A stretch of 9,874 nt of DNA from Chloroflexota bacterium (GCA_019348515.1 JAHWJF010000083.1:1-9874); one strand, 5' to 3'; positions 1 through 6,784 are shown, counted from the stretch's first letter. Numbers and translations are program-made. Notes: generated from the sequence alone by a model not told the origin.

Positions 1-1
1 C

Positions 2-124
2 CCGGTTTGCTGCCCGGTCTGGTCATCTCTGGTCTGGGCGGTCGTCGCGGTGTTTGGCATAGTCGTCAATGTAGTGGTGCTTGTTGCCGCGAAGATCGCA
101 CGGCAGGATCTGAATCTTCTCTAG
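2..124 (+). pseudogene. 5' part of DUF998-type membrane protein gene, ended by in-frame TAG
   Basis: The frame that encodes the membrane protein at 125-658 is open from the left edge of the window to a TAG at 122-124. It encodes 40 residues with a strongly hydrophobic stretch (VWAVVAVFGIVVNVVVLVAA) followed by IARQDLNLL. That is what I would expect for the first transmembrane helix and the adjoining 'DLNPL' segment of DUF998 proteins, directly before the LSYY...PWG segment at the start of the next piece. The simplest reading is one gene split by a nonsense codon, either a real mutation or a sequence error. The true start lies outside the window. The family comparison is from memory. Confidence 0.5.
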
Positions 125-658
125 ATGTCACTGAGCTACTACGAGGTATGTCCTTGGGGAATGCTACAGGCGACCGATTTCGTCGCTTTCGCCATTGATT
201 CGATTGCTCTAGGCCTAGCGCTGCTGCGGGCCGGCATCACTTCCCGTTGGCTACGAGTAAGCGTCTTTCTGCTCGTCGTTGCCGGGGTCGGCAGCCTGGG
301 GCTGATCTGGTACCCCATGGACTCACCGGGACCGGTCACTGTCATTGGCGACGCACATCAGACCGCAGGCACGATCGCTGGAGTTGCGTTGCTGGCCGCC
401 GCGCTGGCGCTTGCGTTCGCCATCAGCTCTGATCCAACCTGGCGCGGCTTAACCCGTACCGCGGCCGTCACGTTTACGATCGCACTCATCGGCGCGGTGC
501 TCTCACAATTCGCCATCTGGTGGCCGCATATCGGCATTCCCATGGGCGCCACGATGCGGCTACTCGCCCTCCCGTTGGTCATCCTCTGGGGACTCGTAGC
601 GTGGCGATTGCGCCGGACATGCCATGACGCCGCTAGCCAATCCTCCGGCGCGAGGTGA
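125..658 (+). CDS. DUF998-like integral membrane protein (truncated at N-terminus)
   Basis: The 177-residue product is very hydrophobic, with five likely membrane helices at about residues 14-36, 42-63, 80-101, 112-134 and 137-160, and an Arg-rich cytoplasmic end. The segment IWYPMDSPG...GDAHQTAG (about 61-83) matches the 'FP.D..G...G..H' loop that marks DUF998 (PF06197) proteins; LSYYEVCPWGMLQ near the start fits the region after helix 1. DUF998 proteins normally have about six helices and some 200 residues, so helix 1 is missing and lies upstream of the TAG at 122-124. The ATG directly after that stop has no convincing Shine-Dalgarno sequence; the nearest AGGA is about 15 nt away. A functional restart is therefore doubtful, though coupling across the stop is possible. 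The 3' end overlaps the convergent CoA-binding gene by 26 bp. No biochemical function is known for the family. Confidence 0.65.
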   Translation: MSLSYYEVCPWGMLQATDFVAFAIDSIALGLALLRAGITSRWLRVSVFLLVVAGVGSLGLIWYPMDSPGPVTVIGDAHQTAGTIAGVALLAAALALAFAISSDPTWRGLTRTAAVTFTIALIGAVLSQFAIWWPHIGIPMGATMRLLALPLVILWGLVAWRLRRTCHDAASQSSGAR

Positions 659-1196
659 CCACACCCGTGTTCATGCCGACGAGATTCAGCCCACCGAAAA
701 ACCGCGCGTGCTCGATCTTGACACAGCGGTCCATGACGACCTCGAGCCCGGCATCTGCGGCAATTCGCGCCGCTTCATCGTTGATCACGCCCAGCTGCAT
801 CCAGAGCACCTTGGCTCCAATCGCCGCGGCGCTCCGGGCAATGCCTGGAACCTCGTCGCGACGCCGAAAGACATCGACGATATCGACCGGTTCTGGAATG
901 TCCTCTAGCGAGGAATATACCGGCTGTCCGAGAATGGTCCCCCCAGCGTAGCGGGGGTTCACCGGGATAATGTCGTACCCCTCGGACTTCATGTAGATCG
1001 CGGCGAAGTGACTAGGGCGCATGGGGTCGGCCGAGAGGCCAACCATGGCGATGCGGTGATTTTCTTGCAAGATACGCAACCGCTCCCAGGCACCGCTCGT
1101 CGCGCGCACCGTTGCTAGCGGTCGGGAGGAGGCAAAGGTGGGGAACGAGGGGTCGCTTCGCTCAGGGGGGGACGCTTCGCTTCGGCGGAGAGTCAT
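633..1196 (-). CDS. YccU-type CoA-binding domain protein
   Basis: This 187-residue protein has a Rossmann-fold CoA_binding_2 domain (PF13380 type) at about residues 44-165. The visible signatures are IAMVGLSADPMRPS (49-62, nucleotide-binding loop), GYDIIPVNP (73-81), LGQPVYSSLEDIPEPVDIVD (89-108), RRRDEVP, LWMQLGV (131-137) and MDRCVKIEHAR (155-165). Such proteins bind coenzyme A as stand-alone cytoplasmic modules; their physiological role is unsettled. The ATG overlaps the MetY stop codon (ATGA, 4-nt overlap) and is preceded by a good Shine-Dalgarno sequence, GGAAGGG at 1204-1210, 7 nt away, which decides this start. Residues 1 to about 34 (Ser/Pro/Arg-rich) are not part of the family and are largely encoded by one arm of an inverted repeat. 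The gene is third in the OsmC-MetY-CoA-binding operon and its 3' end overlaps the DUF998 gene. The fold assignment is firm; the pathway role is inferred from context. Confidence 0.85.
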   Translation of the reverse strand: MTLRRSEASPPERSDPSFPTFASSRPLATVRATSGAWERLRILQENHRIAMVGLSADPMRPSHFAAIYMKSEGYDIIPVNPRYAGGTILGQPVYSSLEDIPEPVDIVDVFRRRDEVPGIARSAAAIGAKVLWMQLGVINDEAARIAADAGLEVVMDRCVKIEHARFFGGLNLVGMNTGVVTSRRRIG

Positions 1197-1318
1197 CTGG
1201 CATCCCTTCCTTTAGCACGACTCTTGTTGGCCCGGGATGCCGCTACTGGCTCTCCACTCTTCCCCCTCTCCGCCCTTGGACGAAGCGACCCCGCTTGAGC
1301 GAAGCGCCCCGCCTCCGT
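1143..1318. repeat. long imperfect inverted repeat at the metY / CoA-binding gene junction
   Basis: The left arm (about 1143-1192) and the reverse complement of the right arm (about 1266-1318) share GGGG-CGCTTCGCTCA, GGGG-CGCTTCG and GGCGGAGAG in the same order, with small gaps. Each arm therefore holds two CGCTTCG units. The spacer of about 73 bp contains the metY stop and the CoA-binding gene start. The arms encode most of the extra C-terminal tail of MetY and about the first 18 residues of the extra N-terminus of the CoA-binding protein. It looks like a dispersed palindromic element, but only one full copy is visible here. Confidence 0.65.
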
Positions 1319-2647
1319 GGCCCGGCGTAGAGCTCGATCGAGGTCCCAGCAGATGTCATCGACATCTTCGAGGCCGACCGATATGCGGACGAGGTCCGGG
1401 CTAACTCCGGATTCGGCCTGCTGCTCATCAGTCAGTTGTTGGTGAGTTGTGCTGCCCGGGTGGATGATCAGCGTCTTGGCATCCCCGATATTGGCCAGAT
1501 GCGAGATCAACCGAAGCTCTTCGATAAATCGGGCGCCTGTTTCGCGTCCGCCCTTCACCCCGAAGGTGAAGACCGCGCCTGCCCCAAGCGGTAAATACCG
1601 AGCCGCCAACTCCCGGTAGGGGCTATCGGGAAGCGTTGGATAGTTCACCCAGCTCACCGCCGGGTGTGCGGCCAGGAATGCCGCGACACGCTCCGCGTTC
1701 CGGGTGTGCCGCTCCATGCGTACCGGCAGCGTCTCCAGACCTTGCAGAAACAGGAACGCGTTGAATGGGCTGAGCGCCGGCCCGATGTCTCGCAGGTTCT
1801 CGACCCGCGCCTTCATCAAGTAGCCATACTCGCCGAAGGTTTCGTAAAAGCGAATCCCGTGGTACCCCGGCGACGGCTCGGTCATTCCCGGGAACTTGCC
1901 GTTATCCCAGGGAAAGCGCCCCGACTCGACGATGATCCCGCCGATCGCCGTCCCGTGTCCGCCAATGAACTTGGTCGCGGAGTGGACGACGATGTCAGCG
2001 CCATGCTCGAGTGGCCGGCAGAGATACGGTGTGGCGAAGGTGTTGTCGATCATGAGCGGGACGCCGGCCTCGTGGGCAATCTCGGCAACGGCGCCAATGT
2101 CGAGCACGCTGATGCGCGGATTGCCGATCGTCTCACCGTAGATGACGCGGGTCTGCGGGGTAATCGCCCGCAGAAAGTTCTCCGGATCGGAGGAATCGAC
2201 AAAGACGACATCGACGCCCCAGCGCCGCAGCGTGATATCGAACTGGGTATAGGTGCCCCCGTAGAGGGCGCTGGAGGAGATGATCTGATCGCCCGGTCCC
2301 AGCAGGGTGGCGAGCGCGATGTACTGCGCAGCCTGGCCGGACGATGTCGCCAGGCCACCGACGCCTTGCTCGAGGGCGGCGACCCGCTCCTCGAAGGCCG
2401 CGGTCGTCGGATTCATGATTCGGGTGTAGATGTTTCCGAAGCGTTGCAGCGCAAAGAGCTCGGCGGCATGGTCGGTGTCTTCGAACACATACGACGTCGT
2501 CTGATAGATCGGCATCGCCCGCGCGCCGGTGACCGGGTCGGGCCGCTGACCAGCGTGGACAGCCAGAGTGTCGAACCCGTAGGTCCGCTCGTCGTCGATG
2601 CTGGGAGTCGCACCGCTGGCATCAGCTCGCCCGTTCGCGTCACCCAT
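1193..2647 (-). CDS. metY: O-acetylhomoserine sulfhydrylase (aminocarboxypropyltransferase)
   Basis: This cytosolic PLP enzyme of the Cys/Met-metabolism family makes homocysteine from O-acetylhomoserine and sulfide, or methionine with methanethiol. The 484-residue product starts MGDANGRADA. Visible hallmarks are TLAVHAGQRPDP (28-38), the substrate/PLP segment NIYTRIMNPT (72-81), TSSGQAA (101-107), DNTFATPYL (201-209), the PLP-binding lysine K226 in SATKFIGGHG, and SHLANIGDAKTLIIHP...T (382-400), typical of MetY rather than cystathionine synthase. I chose the ATG at 2645-2647 because it has GGAG 9 nt upstream and overlaps the OsmC stop by 8 nt. The longer open frame to 2854 adds 69 non-family residues lying wholly inside osmC. 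The family core ends near residue 446. A basic, low-complexity tail (447-484) comes from an inverted repeat and is unusual. The gene is the middle member of a coupled operon and was probably coexpressed for sulfur assimilation. Confidence 0.95.
   Translation of the reverse strand: MGDANGRADASGATPSIDDERTYGFDTLAVHAGQRPDPVTGARAMPIYQTTSYVFEDTDHAAELFALQRFGNIYTRIMNPTTAAFEERVAALEQGVGGLATSSGQAAQYIALATLLGPGDQIISSSALYGGTYTQFDITLRRWGVDVVFVDSSDPENFLRAITPQTRVIYGETIGNPRISVLDIGAVAEIAHEAGVPLMIDNTFATPYLCRPLEHGADIVVHSATKFIGGHGTAIGGIIVESGRFPWDNGKFPGMTEPSPGYHGIRFYETFGEYGYLMKARVENLRDIGPALSPFNAFLFLQGLETLPVRMERHTRNAERVAAFLAAHPAVSWVNYPTLPDSPYRELAARYLPLGAGAVFTFGVKGGRETGARFIEELRLISHLANIGDAKTLIIHPGSTTHQQLTDEQQAESGVSPDLVRISVGLEDVDDICWDLDRALRRATEAGRFAQAGSLRPRAERGKSGEPVAASRANKSRAKGRDAR
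1199..1241 (-). promoter_or_regulatory. RBS-associated hairpin upstream of the CoA-binding gene
   Basis: GGCATCCC (1199-1206) and GGGATGCC (1234-1241) are perfect 8-nt reverse complements. In the minus-strand mRNA the 3' arm ends 2 nt before the ATG at 1196 and includes the last bases of the GGAAGGG ribosome site (1204-1210). The rest of that site lies in the 27-nt loop. A ribosome finishing metY would melt this structure, which fits translational coupling. That role is inferred. Confidence 0.45.
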
Positions 2648-3203
2648 TGTCCGCGTCTCCGTTCGATCCTCGCGCCGCAATACTCGTCGTGAGGGACGTA
2701 CCCTCACGGAGAGTGGCTCCGACGACGCAGTACCGCTCGGCCCGGTCGGCCAACCGCTGCAATCGATCTGGTGGCGCTTCCGCGTCGAATCTGACCGAGG
2801 TGCGAATCTGCTGAAACCCGACAGGCGTCTCCGGATCGATGCCCATCGTGCCACGGAAGTCGAGATCGCCCTCGATAGTCACTTCGACGTTTTGCAGTTG
2901 GACGCCCATTGCCGCGGCAACCATCCGCAGCGTGATCTCCTGGCACGCCGCGAGCGATGCCAGCAGGATATCTCCGGAGCAGGCGAGATCTCCTTCGCCG
3001 CCCGCCATCGGATGCGCGCCGGCATCCCAAGCCACGGCGTTGCCGCCGAGCCCGTCAATGCTTGCCACTGTACAGCGAGTGGGATCATCACCGGCAGTGG
3101 TGCTATGCACCGTCATCACCAGCTTGGCGCTCTCTGGATCTGATTCATATCGCGCCTTCAGCGGGGCCTGTCGCTCGCGCAGAGTCGTCATGGGGCTGCT
3201 CAC
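2640..3203 (-). CDS. OsmC/Ohr-family protein (YhfA-like)
   Basis: The 187-residue product is an OsmC-like protein, a cytosolic dimeric alpha/beta fold whose studied members reduce organic or lipid hydroperoxides using two cysteines. Both are present: C87 in SLAACQEITLRMVA, on the central helix, and C159 in AERYCVVGATL. The segments HPMAGGEGDLACSGDILLASL (64-84), EGDLDFRGTMGI and PVGFQQIRT are typical of the OsmC subgroup with an ERYC motif. Whether it is a peroxidase here is not shown by sequence alone. It is the first gene of the OsmC-MetY-CoA-binding operon. The start is uncertain: GTG at 3201-3203 (GGA five nt upstream) or ATG at 3189-3191 four codons later, which begins MTTLRERQ. Both give the same domain. 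The last 8 nt overlap the metY start. Confidence 0.88.
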   Translation of the reverse strand: MSSPMTTLRERQAPLKARYESDPESAKLVMTVHSTTAGDDPTRCTVASIDGLGGNAVAWDAGAHPMAGGEGDLACSGDILLASLAACQEITLRMVAAAMGVQLQNVEVTIEGDLDFRGTMGIDPETPVGFQQIRTSVRFDAEAPPDRLQRLADRAERYCVVGATLREGTSLTTSIAARGSNGDADNG

Positions 3204-3251
3204 TTTTTCCGAATCCGCGTCTCGCGGCGTGTCGTCCGTTCAATGGCGAAC

Positions 3252-3281
3252 AGTATCCAGCGTCTGCCGAGACCCACGCAA
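3252..3281 (-). promoter_or_regulatory. weak candidate promoter for osmC-metY-CoA-binding operon
   Basis: On the minus strand TTGCGT (3276-3281) is followed after 18 nt by GATACT (3252-3257). Transcription would start about 40 nt upstream of the osmC start codon. Only three and four of six consensus bases match, so this is a position-supported guess. I see no SAM-type riboswitch or T-box fold in the 187 bp between the osmC start and the transporter operon. Confidence 0.25.
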
Positions 3282-3390
3282 CGACGGAGCCAAAAGCACC
3301 GCTCCCGGCGCCTTGGGCTGCTTTCCCCTTCTTGACAGATGTGCCGAGCGTTAGCGCCGAGGGGGGGTTAAAGGGGGCCACGGTCCTCCG

Positions 3391-4290
3391 CTATGCCTTG
3401 AGCGCTCCCTCTTGCAGTCCCTTGATGTACCAGCGCTGGGCGAAGCCAAAGGCGATCAAGCCTGGAGCTATCGCCATGATGTACACGGCCGCGAGTCGCG
3501 GCCACACCCACGCGCCCATACCGCCTGTCGCCGCGGAGAGGACTACTGGCAGCGTCTGCGCTGACTGGTTGGTATTGAGTGTCTTGGCCAGAAGGTATTC
3601 GCCCCAGGCGGTGACGAAGTTGACGATGATCACAACCACGATGCCGTTCTTCACCATCGGCAGAAGGATGCTTAGCAACATCCGGACTCGTCCCGCACCG
3701 TCGATCCGTGCCGCATCGTATATCTCGCGGGGCACAGTTTGGAACATGCCGCGCATGACAAACACCGACAACGCCAGCGACAACGTGACGTACGGAAATA
3801 TGAGACCGGCCGGGACATTCAGAAGCCCCAGGTCCTTTTGCGTTTCAAAGATCGCGATCACTGCCGTCACTCGGGTCGGGAAGAACATGGACGCCACGAG
3901 GAGCGCAAAGACGATCCGAATACCCGGCACCTCCAGGAAGACCATCGCGTAGCCGGCCAGAACAGCACAGATAGTGGTGATCACCACCGTACCAAGCGTT
4001 ACGACAATGCTGTTTGTGTAGTTCTGAGGGAGTGTCGGAATCTTCTGCAACGAGTAGACGTAGTGCGACCAGTCGAACGTCTTCGGCCAAATTTCGTTCT
4101 GGTAGGCATCAGGCAGCGACTTGACGGAAAGGAGGATGACCCAGGCAAGGGGCAAGATGATGATCAGCGCGAAGATCGCGAGGATGACGTGGCGCAAAAC
4201 GCTTCCCCACTTGATCCTGGGGCTCGTGTGTCTCGCCCGGACGGGGGCAGTGAGAGCTGCGCTTCCGGGGATCGCCGCCTGAGTTGCCAT
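3391..4290 (-). CDS. ABC sugar-type transporter permease, MalG/UgpE-like
   Basis: The 299-residue inner-membrane permease belongs to the CUT1 group (binding-protein-dependent carbohydrate importers). It has about six membrane helices, the first at about 34-56 (VILAIFALIIILPLAWVILL), after a basic cytoplasmic N-terminus. The EAA loop that contacts the ATPase reads EIYDAARIDGAG (189-200) and continues to the LLP at 209-211. The C-terminus FAQRWYIKGLQEGALKA is typical of the MalG side of the pair. It lies 16 nt downstream of the MalF-like gene and is last in the operon. Its mRNA would carry AAGGA about 12 nt before the ATG. No clear intrinsic terminator follows at 3300-3390. The substrate cannot be read from the sequence; sugars, oligosaccharides or glycerol-phosphate-like solutes are usual for this family. 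Confidence 0.92.
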   Translation of the reverse strand: MATQAAIPGSAALTAPVRARHTSPRIKWGSVLRHVILAIFALIIILPLAWVILLSVKSLPDAYQNEIWPKTFDWSHYVYSLQKIPTLPQNYTNSIVVTLGTVVITTICAVLAGYAMVFLEVPGIRIVFALLVASMFFPTRVTAVIAIFETQKDLGLLNVPAGLIFPYVTLSLALSVFVMRGMFQTVPREIYDAARIDGAGRVRMLLSILLPMVKNGIVVVIIVNFVTAWGEYLLAKTLNTNQSAQTLPVVLSAATGGMGAWVWPRLAAVYIMAIAPGLIAFGFAQRWYIKGLQEGALKA

Positions 4291-4306
4291 CGTTAGCTAC
4301 CGTCCT

Positions 4307-5269
4307 TCAGTCTCGTGACCGGAACGCCCAGAACATGATCGCGACCACGATCAGCATCACGATCGTTCCCACCCAGCCGATCGCCGCCGCATATCCGCGA
4401 TCCTGAACGCCCTGGAACGCGGTGTCCCACATGTAGACGGTCCAGGTGTACGTGGGACGATCACGCATGAACCCACCCATGATCAAATACTCGTCGATGA
4501 CGGCCATGGCGGTGCCGAAGCGCAGAACGACCAGGACCAGGGTGACCGGCAAAAGCCGCCAGAATGTGACCGTCCAGAACATCTTCCATTCGTTGGCGCC
4601 GTCGACTCTCGCCGCATCGAACAGATCCCGGGGAATCGTCGCCAGGCCGGCGAGAAAGAACATGGTGTGGTAACCCAGACCCCACCACCACTCCATCATC
4701 GCCAGCGCGGGTATCACCAGTTGGTTGCTCATCCACTGGGGCTGCGTGTGAATGGTGAACAGACCCAAGACATCGACCAGCACGTAGTTGATCGGGCCGA
4801 TGTAGCCGTCGTACATCCATTTCCAGAGAAGAAAGATCAGCGGGCCAGGGATCATCGCCGGAATCAGGAGAACGAGACGATAAAAGGTCGAAACCCGAGG
4901 ATTCGTGATGCGGTCGATGAGCACCGCCAGCAACATGGGAATGAAGATCATACCGGGGAGAAAGAGCGCGGTGAATTGCGCGGCGCGCAAGATTCCCACT
5001 TGCAAGAGCGGATCCGCAAACGCTTCGACGTAGTTCTGCAGCCCGATGAAGGTGACCGGCCGGGATGCCTGGATCGGCCGGTAGTCAAGTAATGAGAACC
5101 AGGCCACGCGGACGATGGGGTAAAGCGCCCATCCGACAAAGAAGACGGCTGTCGGAAGAAGAAAAAGCCAGGGGACGGCAAAACGCGCCAACCAGTCACC
5201 GACACGACGGGACGTGGACCGCTCCGCATCGGATCGACGCTGTTGCTGGGCGACAGTTAATTGCGCCAT
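4307..5269 (-). CDS. ABC sugar-type transporter permease, MalF/UgpA-like
   Basis: The 320-residue permease is the partner of the MalG-like protein. It has six predicted helices at about residues 30-55, 95-119, 128-151, 185-210, 238-262 and 292-316. The EAA loop is DLFDAARVDGANEW (215-228) followed by FWRLLP (236-241), which docks on the cytoplasmic ATPase. SLLDYRPIQ and FIGLQNYVEAF after helix 1 are common in UgpA/MalF-like CUT1 permeases. The ATG at 5267-5269 has AGGGG about 5 nt upstream. It lies 118 nt downstream of the solute-binding protein gene, across a strong hairpin, and 16 nt upstream of the second permease. The length is normal for the family and the gene looks intact. Confidence 0.92.
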   Translation of the reverse strand: MAQLTVAQQQRRSDAERSTSRRVGDWLARFAVPWLFLLPTAVFFVGWALYPIVRVAWFSLLDYRPIQASRPVTFIGLQNYVEAFADPLLQVGILRAAQFTALFLPGMIFIPMLLAVLIDRITNPRVSTFYRLVLLIPAMIPGPLIFLLWKWMYDGYIGPINYVLVDVLGLFTIHTQPQWMSNQLVIPALAMMEWWWGLGYHTMFFLAGLATIPRDLFDAARVDGANEWKMFWTVTFWRLLPVTLVLVVLRFGTAMAVIDEYLIMGGFMRDRPTYTWTVYMWDTAFQGVQDRGYAAAIGWVGTIVMLIVVAIMFWAFRSRD

Positions 5270-5338
5270 TAGATCCCCTAGAACGGCGCGCCAGGCGCTT
5301 CGAGCATGGTCATGTCCGTATAGTCAGGCATATCGTGA

Positions 5339-5380
5339 GCACAGGAGGGACCGCCAGGGTTGGGTCGGTCCCTCCTGTGC
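5339..5380 (-). promoter_or_regulatory. intercistronic 15-bp perfect hairpin between binding protein and permeases
   Basis: Positions 5339-5353 (GCACAGGAGGGACCG) and 5366-5380 are exact reverse complements and enclose a 12-nt loop. The stem begins 7 nt after the stop codon of the solute-binding protein gene. No run of U follows on the minus strand, so it is not a classical terminator. A hairpin here is known from the malE-malF type of operon, where it stabilises the upstream message and gives more binding protein than permease. That role here is inferred. Confidence 0.75.
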
Positions 5381-5387
5381 AGTGGGT

Positions 5388-6779
5388 TTAGGACATCGCG
5401 TCCTCGTACGCCGCCTGGACCGCCTCCATTGCGCCGGTCAGTGCCGCCTTGGCATCACTCTCTTCTCCGCGCAGGTACGCGAGGTAGAACGGCGCCGCGA
5501 GGTCGAACTGTTGGATGTACAGGATGGTCGGCGTGATCGCCTGTGCTTCTGCGAGCCCGTCCTTGATCGCGAACGCCCAGTCTGTCATCCATTCAGGCCG
5601 GTTGGCCTCATACTCCGCCCAGATGCTTTCATAGACGGGGAGTTGGCCGACAGCTGGCGATTCCGGCAAGTTGCCCTTGATGGAATTCTCCCAGATGCGC
5701 TGGTCCCGTGTCAGACCTTGCATGTACTGAGCCGCCTGCTCCTTGTCCTCACCGTATTTGAGAAGCACCGCGCCAGTGGTCCAGAAGACAGTCCCCCCTG
5801 CGCCATCTTCCGTCTTCGGCAGCGCGCCGAAACGAACCTGGCTCGGATCTTCCCAGGTGCTGGCGAAACGCAGGTGAGCATTTTGGTACTTGATGTAGTA
5901 GGCCACCGCCCTGGAGGCGAAGGCCTGCTCATCTGGCGTCTGGTTCACCCCGCCGTCCGTGGCCCCTGGGTTGAGTACGTCCGGGTTGGCCAGCGGCATC
6001 ATCCGCTTCATGATCTCGAGCGCCTCGACCGCGGGATCGCTGTTCCACATGAACAGCCCGGTTTCCGGATCGTAGACGTCGAGGTTGATGGAATGAGTGA
6101 TCGGGATCAGCGATCGCCAGGGATGGTAGTCGAAGGTGCAGCCAAACGGGGCCGCGCCGCTGTCGACGACCTGCTGCGCATTGGCCAGGTATTCGTCCCA
6201 GGTAACCGGCGCCACCTCGGGGTCGAGGCCTGCAGCAGCCACCAACTCAGCATTCCAGCCCTGGACGATCACGTCGAGCAACCACGGCCAGACGTAGAAT
6301 TGGCCTTGATACGACCCCTCTTCACGGATTGGCGCGAAGAGGTCGTCGAGCATGCCCTCCGGGAGATACGGATCCCACGGCTCGATGACATCTGCCTCGA
6401 CGAGCTGAACCATCTCGAGGAACGGGGTAACTCCGGTATAGACGTCCCAGCTGCTCGACTGCTCCGCCGCCTCCGAGAGGAAGACATCGGCGCTGAAGTT
6501 CGCGGATGGTGCGATCTCGGCTTCAAGCGGGTATGTAGCACTGAAGTCGTTGTTGAAATCGGTCAACCCCGGGTGGTTGGCGAGCTGCCAGTCATAGGAC
6601 GTGACCTCGAGCGTGCCTTCTTCCCCGGCACGTGCCGGACGCGCGGTTTCATTGGCGAGCGCCGCCATGACCGGCGCACTAAGACCGAGAGCGGCCGCCC
6701 GGCGCAGCACTGTCCTGCGGTCAATTCGCCCGGCGAGGGCGTCCGCGAACAGCGCGCGGGCAGCAAGTTCCTTTGACAC
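5388..6779 (-). CDS. ABC transporter solute-binding protein, family 1, Tat-type leader
   Basis: The 463-residue extracytoplasmic binding protein captures solute for the two permeases downstream. The leader has a twin-arginine segment, DRRTVLRR at residues 20-27, a hydrophobic stretch to about 42 and a likely cut after ARPARA (about 51), pointing to Tat export. The mature part has the layout of family 1 sugar-binding proteins: the start EGTLEVTSYDWQ, WDVYTGVTPFLEMVQ in the first lobe, a hinge segment FYVWPWLLDVIVQGWN, TWDEYLANAQ, and a Trp-rich second lobe. Start choice: GTG at 6777-6779 has a perfect AAGGAGG at 6785-6791, spaced 5 nt. The longer open frame to 7136 crosses the promoter region and the start of the divergent gene and is not coding. 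First gene of the operon. The substrate is unknown. No lipobox cysteine is visible, so anchoring would rely on another means. Confidence 0.93.
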   Translation of the reverse strand: MSKELAARALFADALAGRIDRRTVLRRAAALGLSAPVMAALANETARPARAGEEGTLEVTSYDWQLANHPGLTDFNNDFSATYPLEAEIAPSANFSADVFLSEAAEQSSSWDVYTGVTPFLEMVQLVEADVIEPWDPYLPEGMLDDLFAPIREEGSYQGQFYVWPWLLDVIVQGWNAELVAAAGLDPEVAPVTWDEYLANAQQVVDSGAAPFGCTFDYHPWRSLIPITHSINLDVYDPETGLFMWNSDPAVEALEIMKRMMPLANPDVLNPGATDGGVNQTPDEQAFASRAVAYYIKYQNAHLRFASTWEDPSQVRFGALPKTEDGAGGTVFWTTGAVLLKYGEDKEQAAQYMQGLTRDQRIWENSIKGNLPESPAVGQLPVYESIWAEYEANRPEWMTDWAFAIKDGLAEAQAITPTILYIQQFDLAAPFYLAYLRGEESDAKAALTGAMEAVQAAYEDAMS

Positions 6780-6784
6780 GGGAG

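Noticed and set aside
1664..2692. 342-codon open frame on the plus strand opposite metY
   Set aside because: It is a shadow of the metY codon pattern. The product has no recognisable motif and starts in the middle of metY.
2648..2854. N-terminal extension of the metY frame
   Set aside because: The extra 69 residues are not family sequence and lie wholly within osmC. The ATG at 2647 has a Shine-Dalgarno sequence and the usual MetY N-terminus.
3332..3337. TTGACA on the plus strand as a promoter
   Set aside because: No -10-like hexamer lies 16-19 nt downstream, and the only genes ahead are on the opposite strand.
3360..3376. G-run pair (GGGGGGG-TTAAA-GGGGG) as a G-quadruplex
   Set aside because: There are not enough separate GGG runs for a three-tetrad quadruplex.
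3145..3381. 78-codon minus-strand frame between the transporter operon and osmC
   Set aside because: It overlaps the start of osmC, has low-complexity composition and no motif. The region is better read as the osmC leader.
3204..3390. SAM riboswitch or T-box ahead of the metY operon
   Set aside because: Such elements often control methionine genes, but I could not find the multi-stem architecture or the conserved core sequence in these 187 bp.
5214..6776. 520-codon open frame on the plus strand opposite the solute-binding protein
   Set aside because: It is antisense to a clear binding protein and permease start. Its product is Arg/His/Leu-rich without domains, and long antisense frames are common at this GC content.
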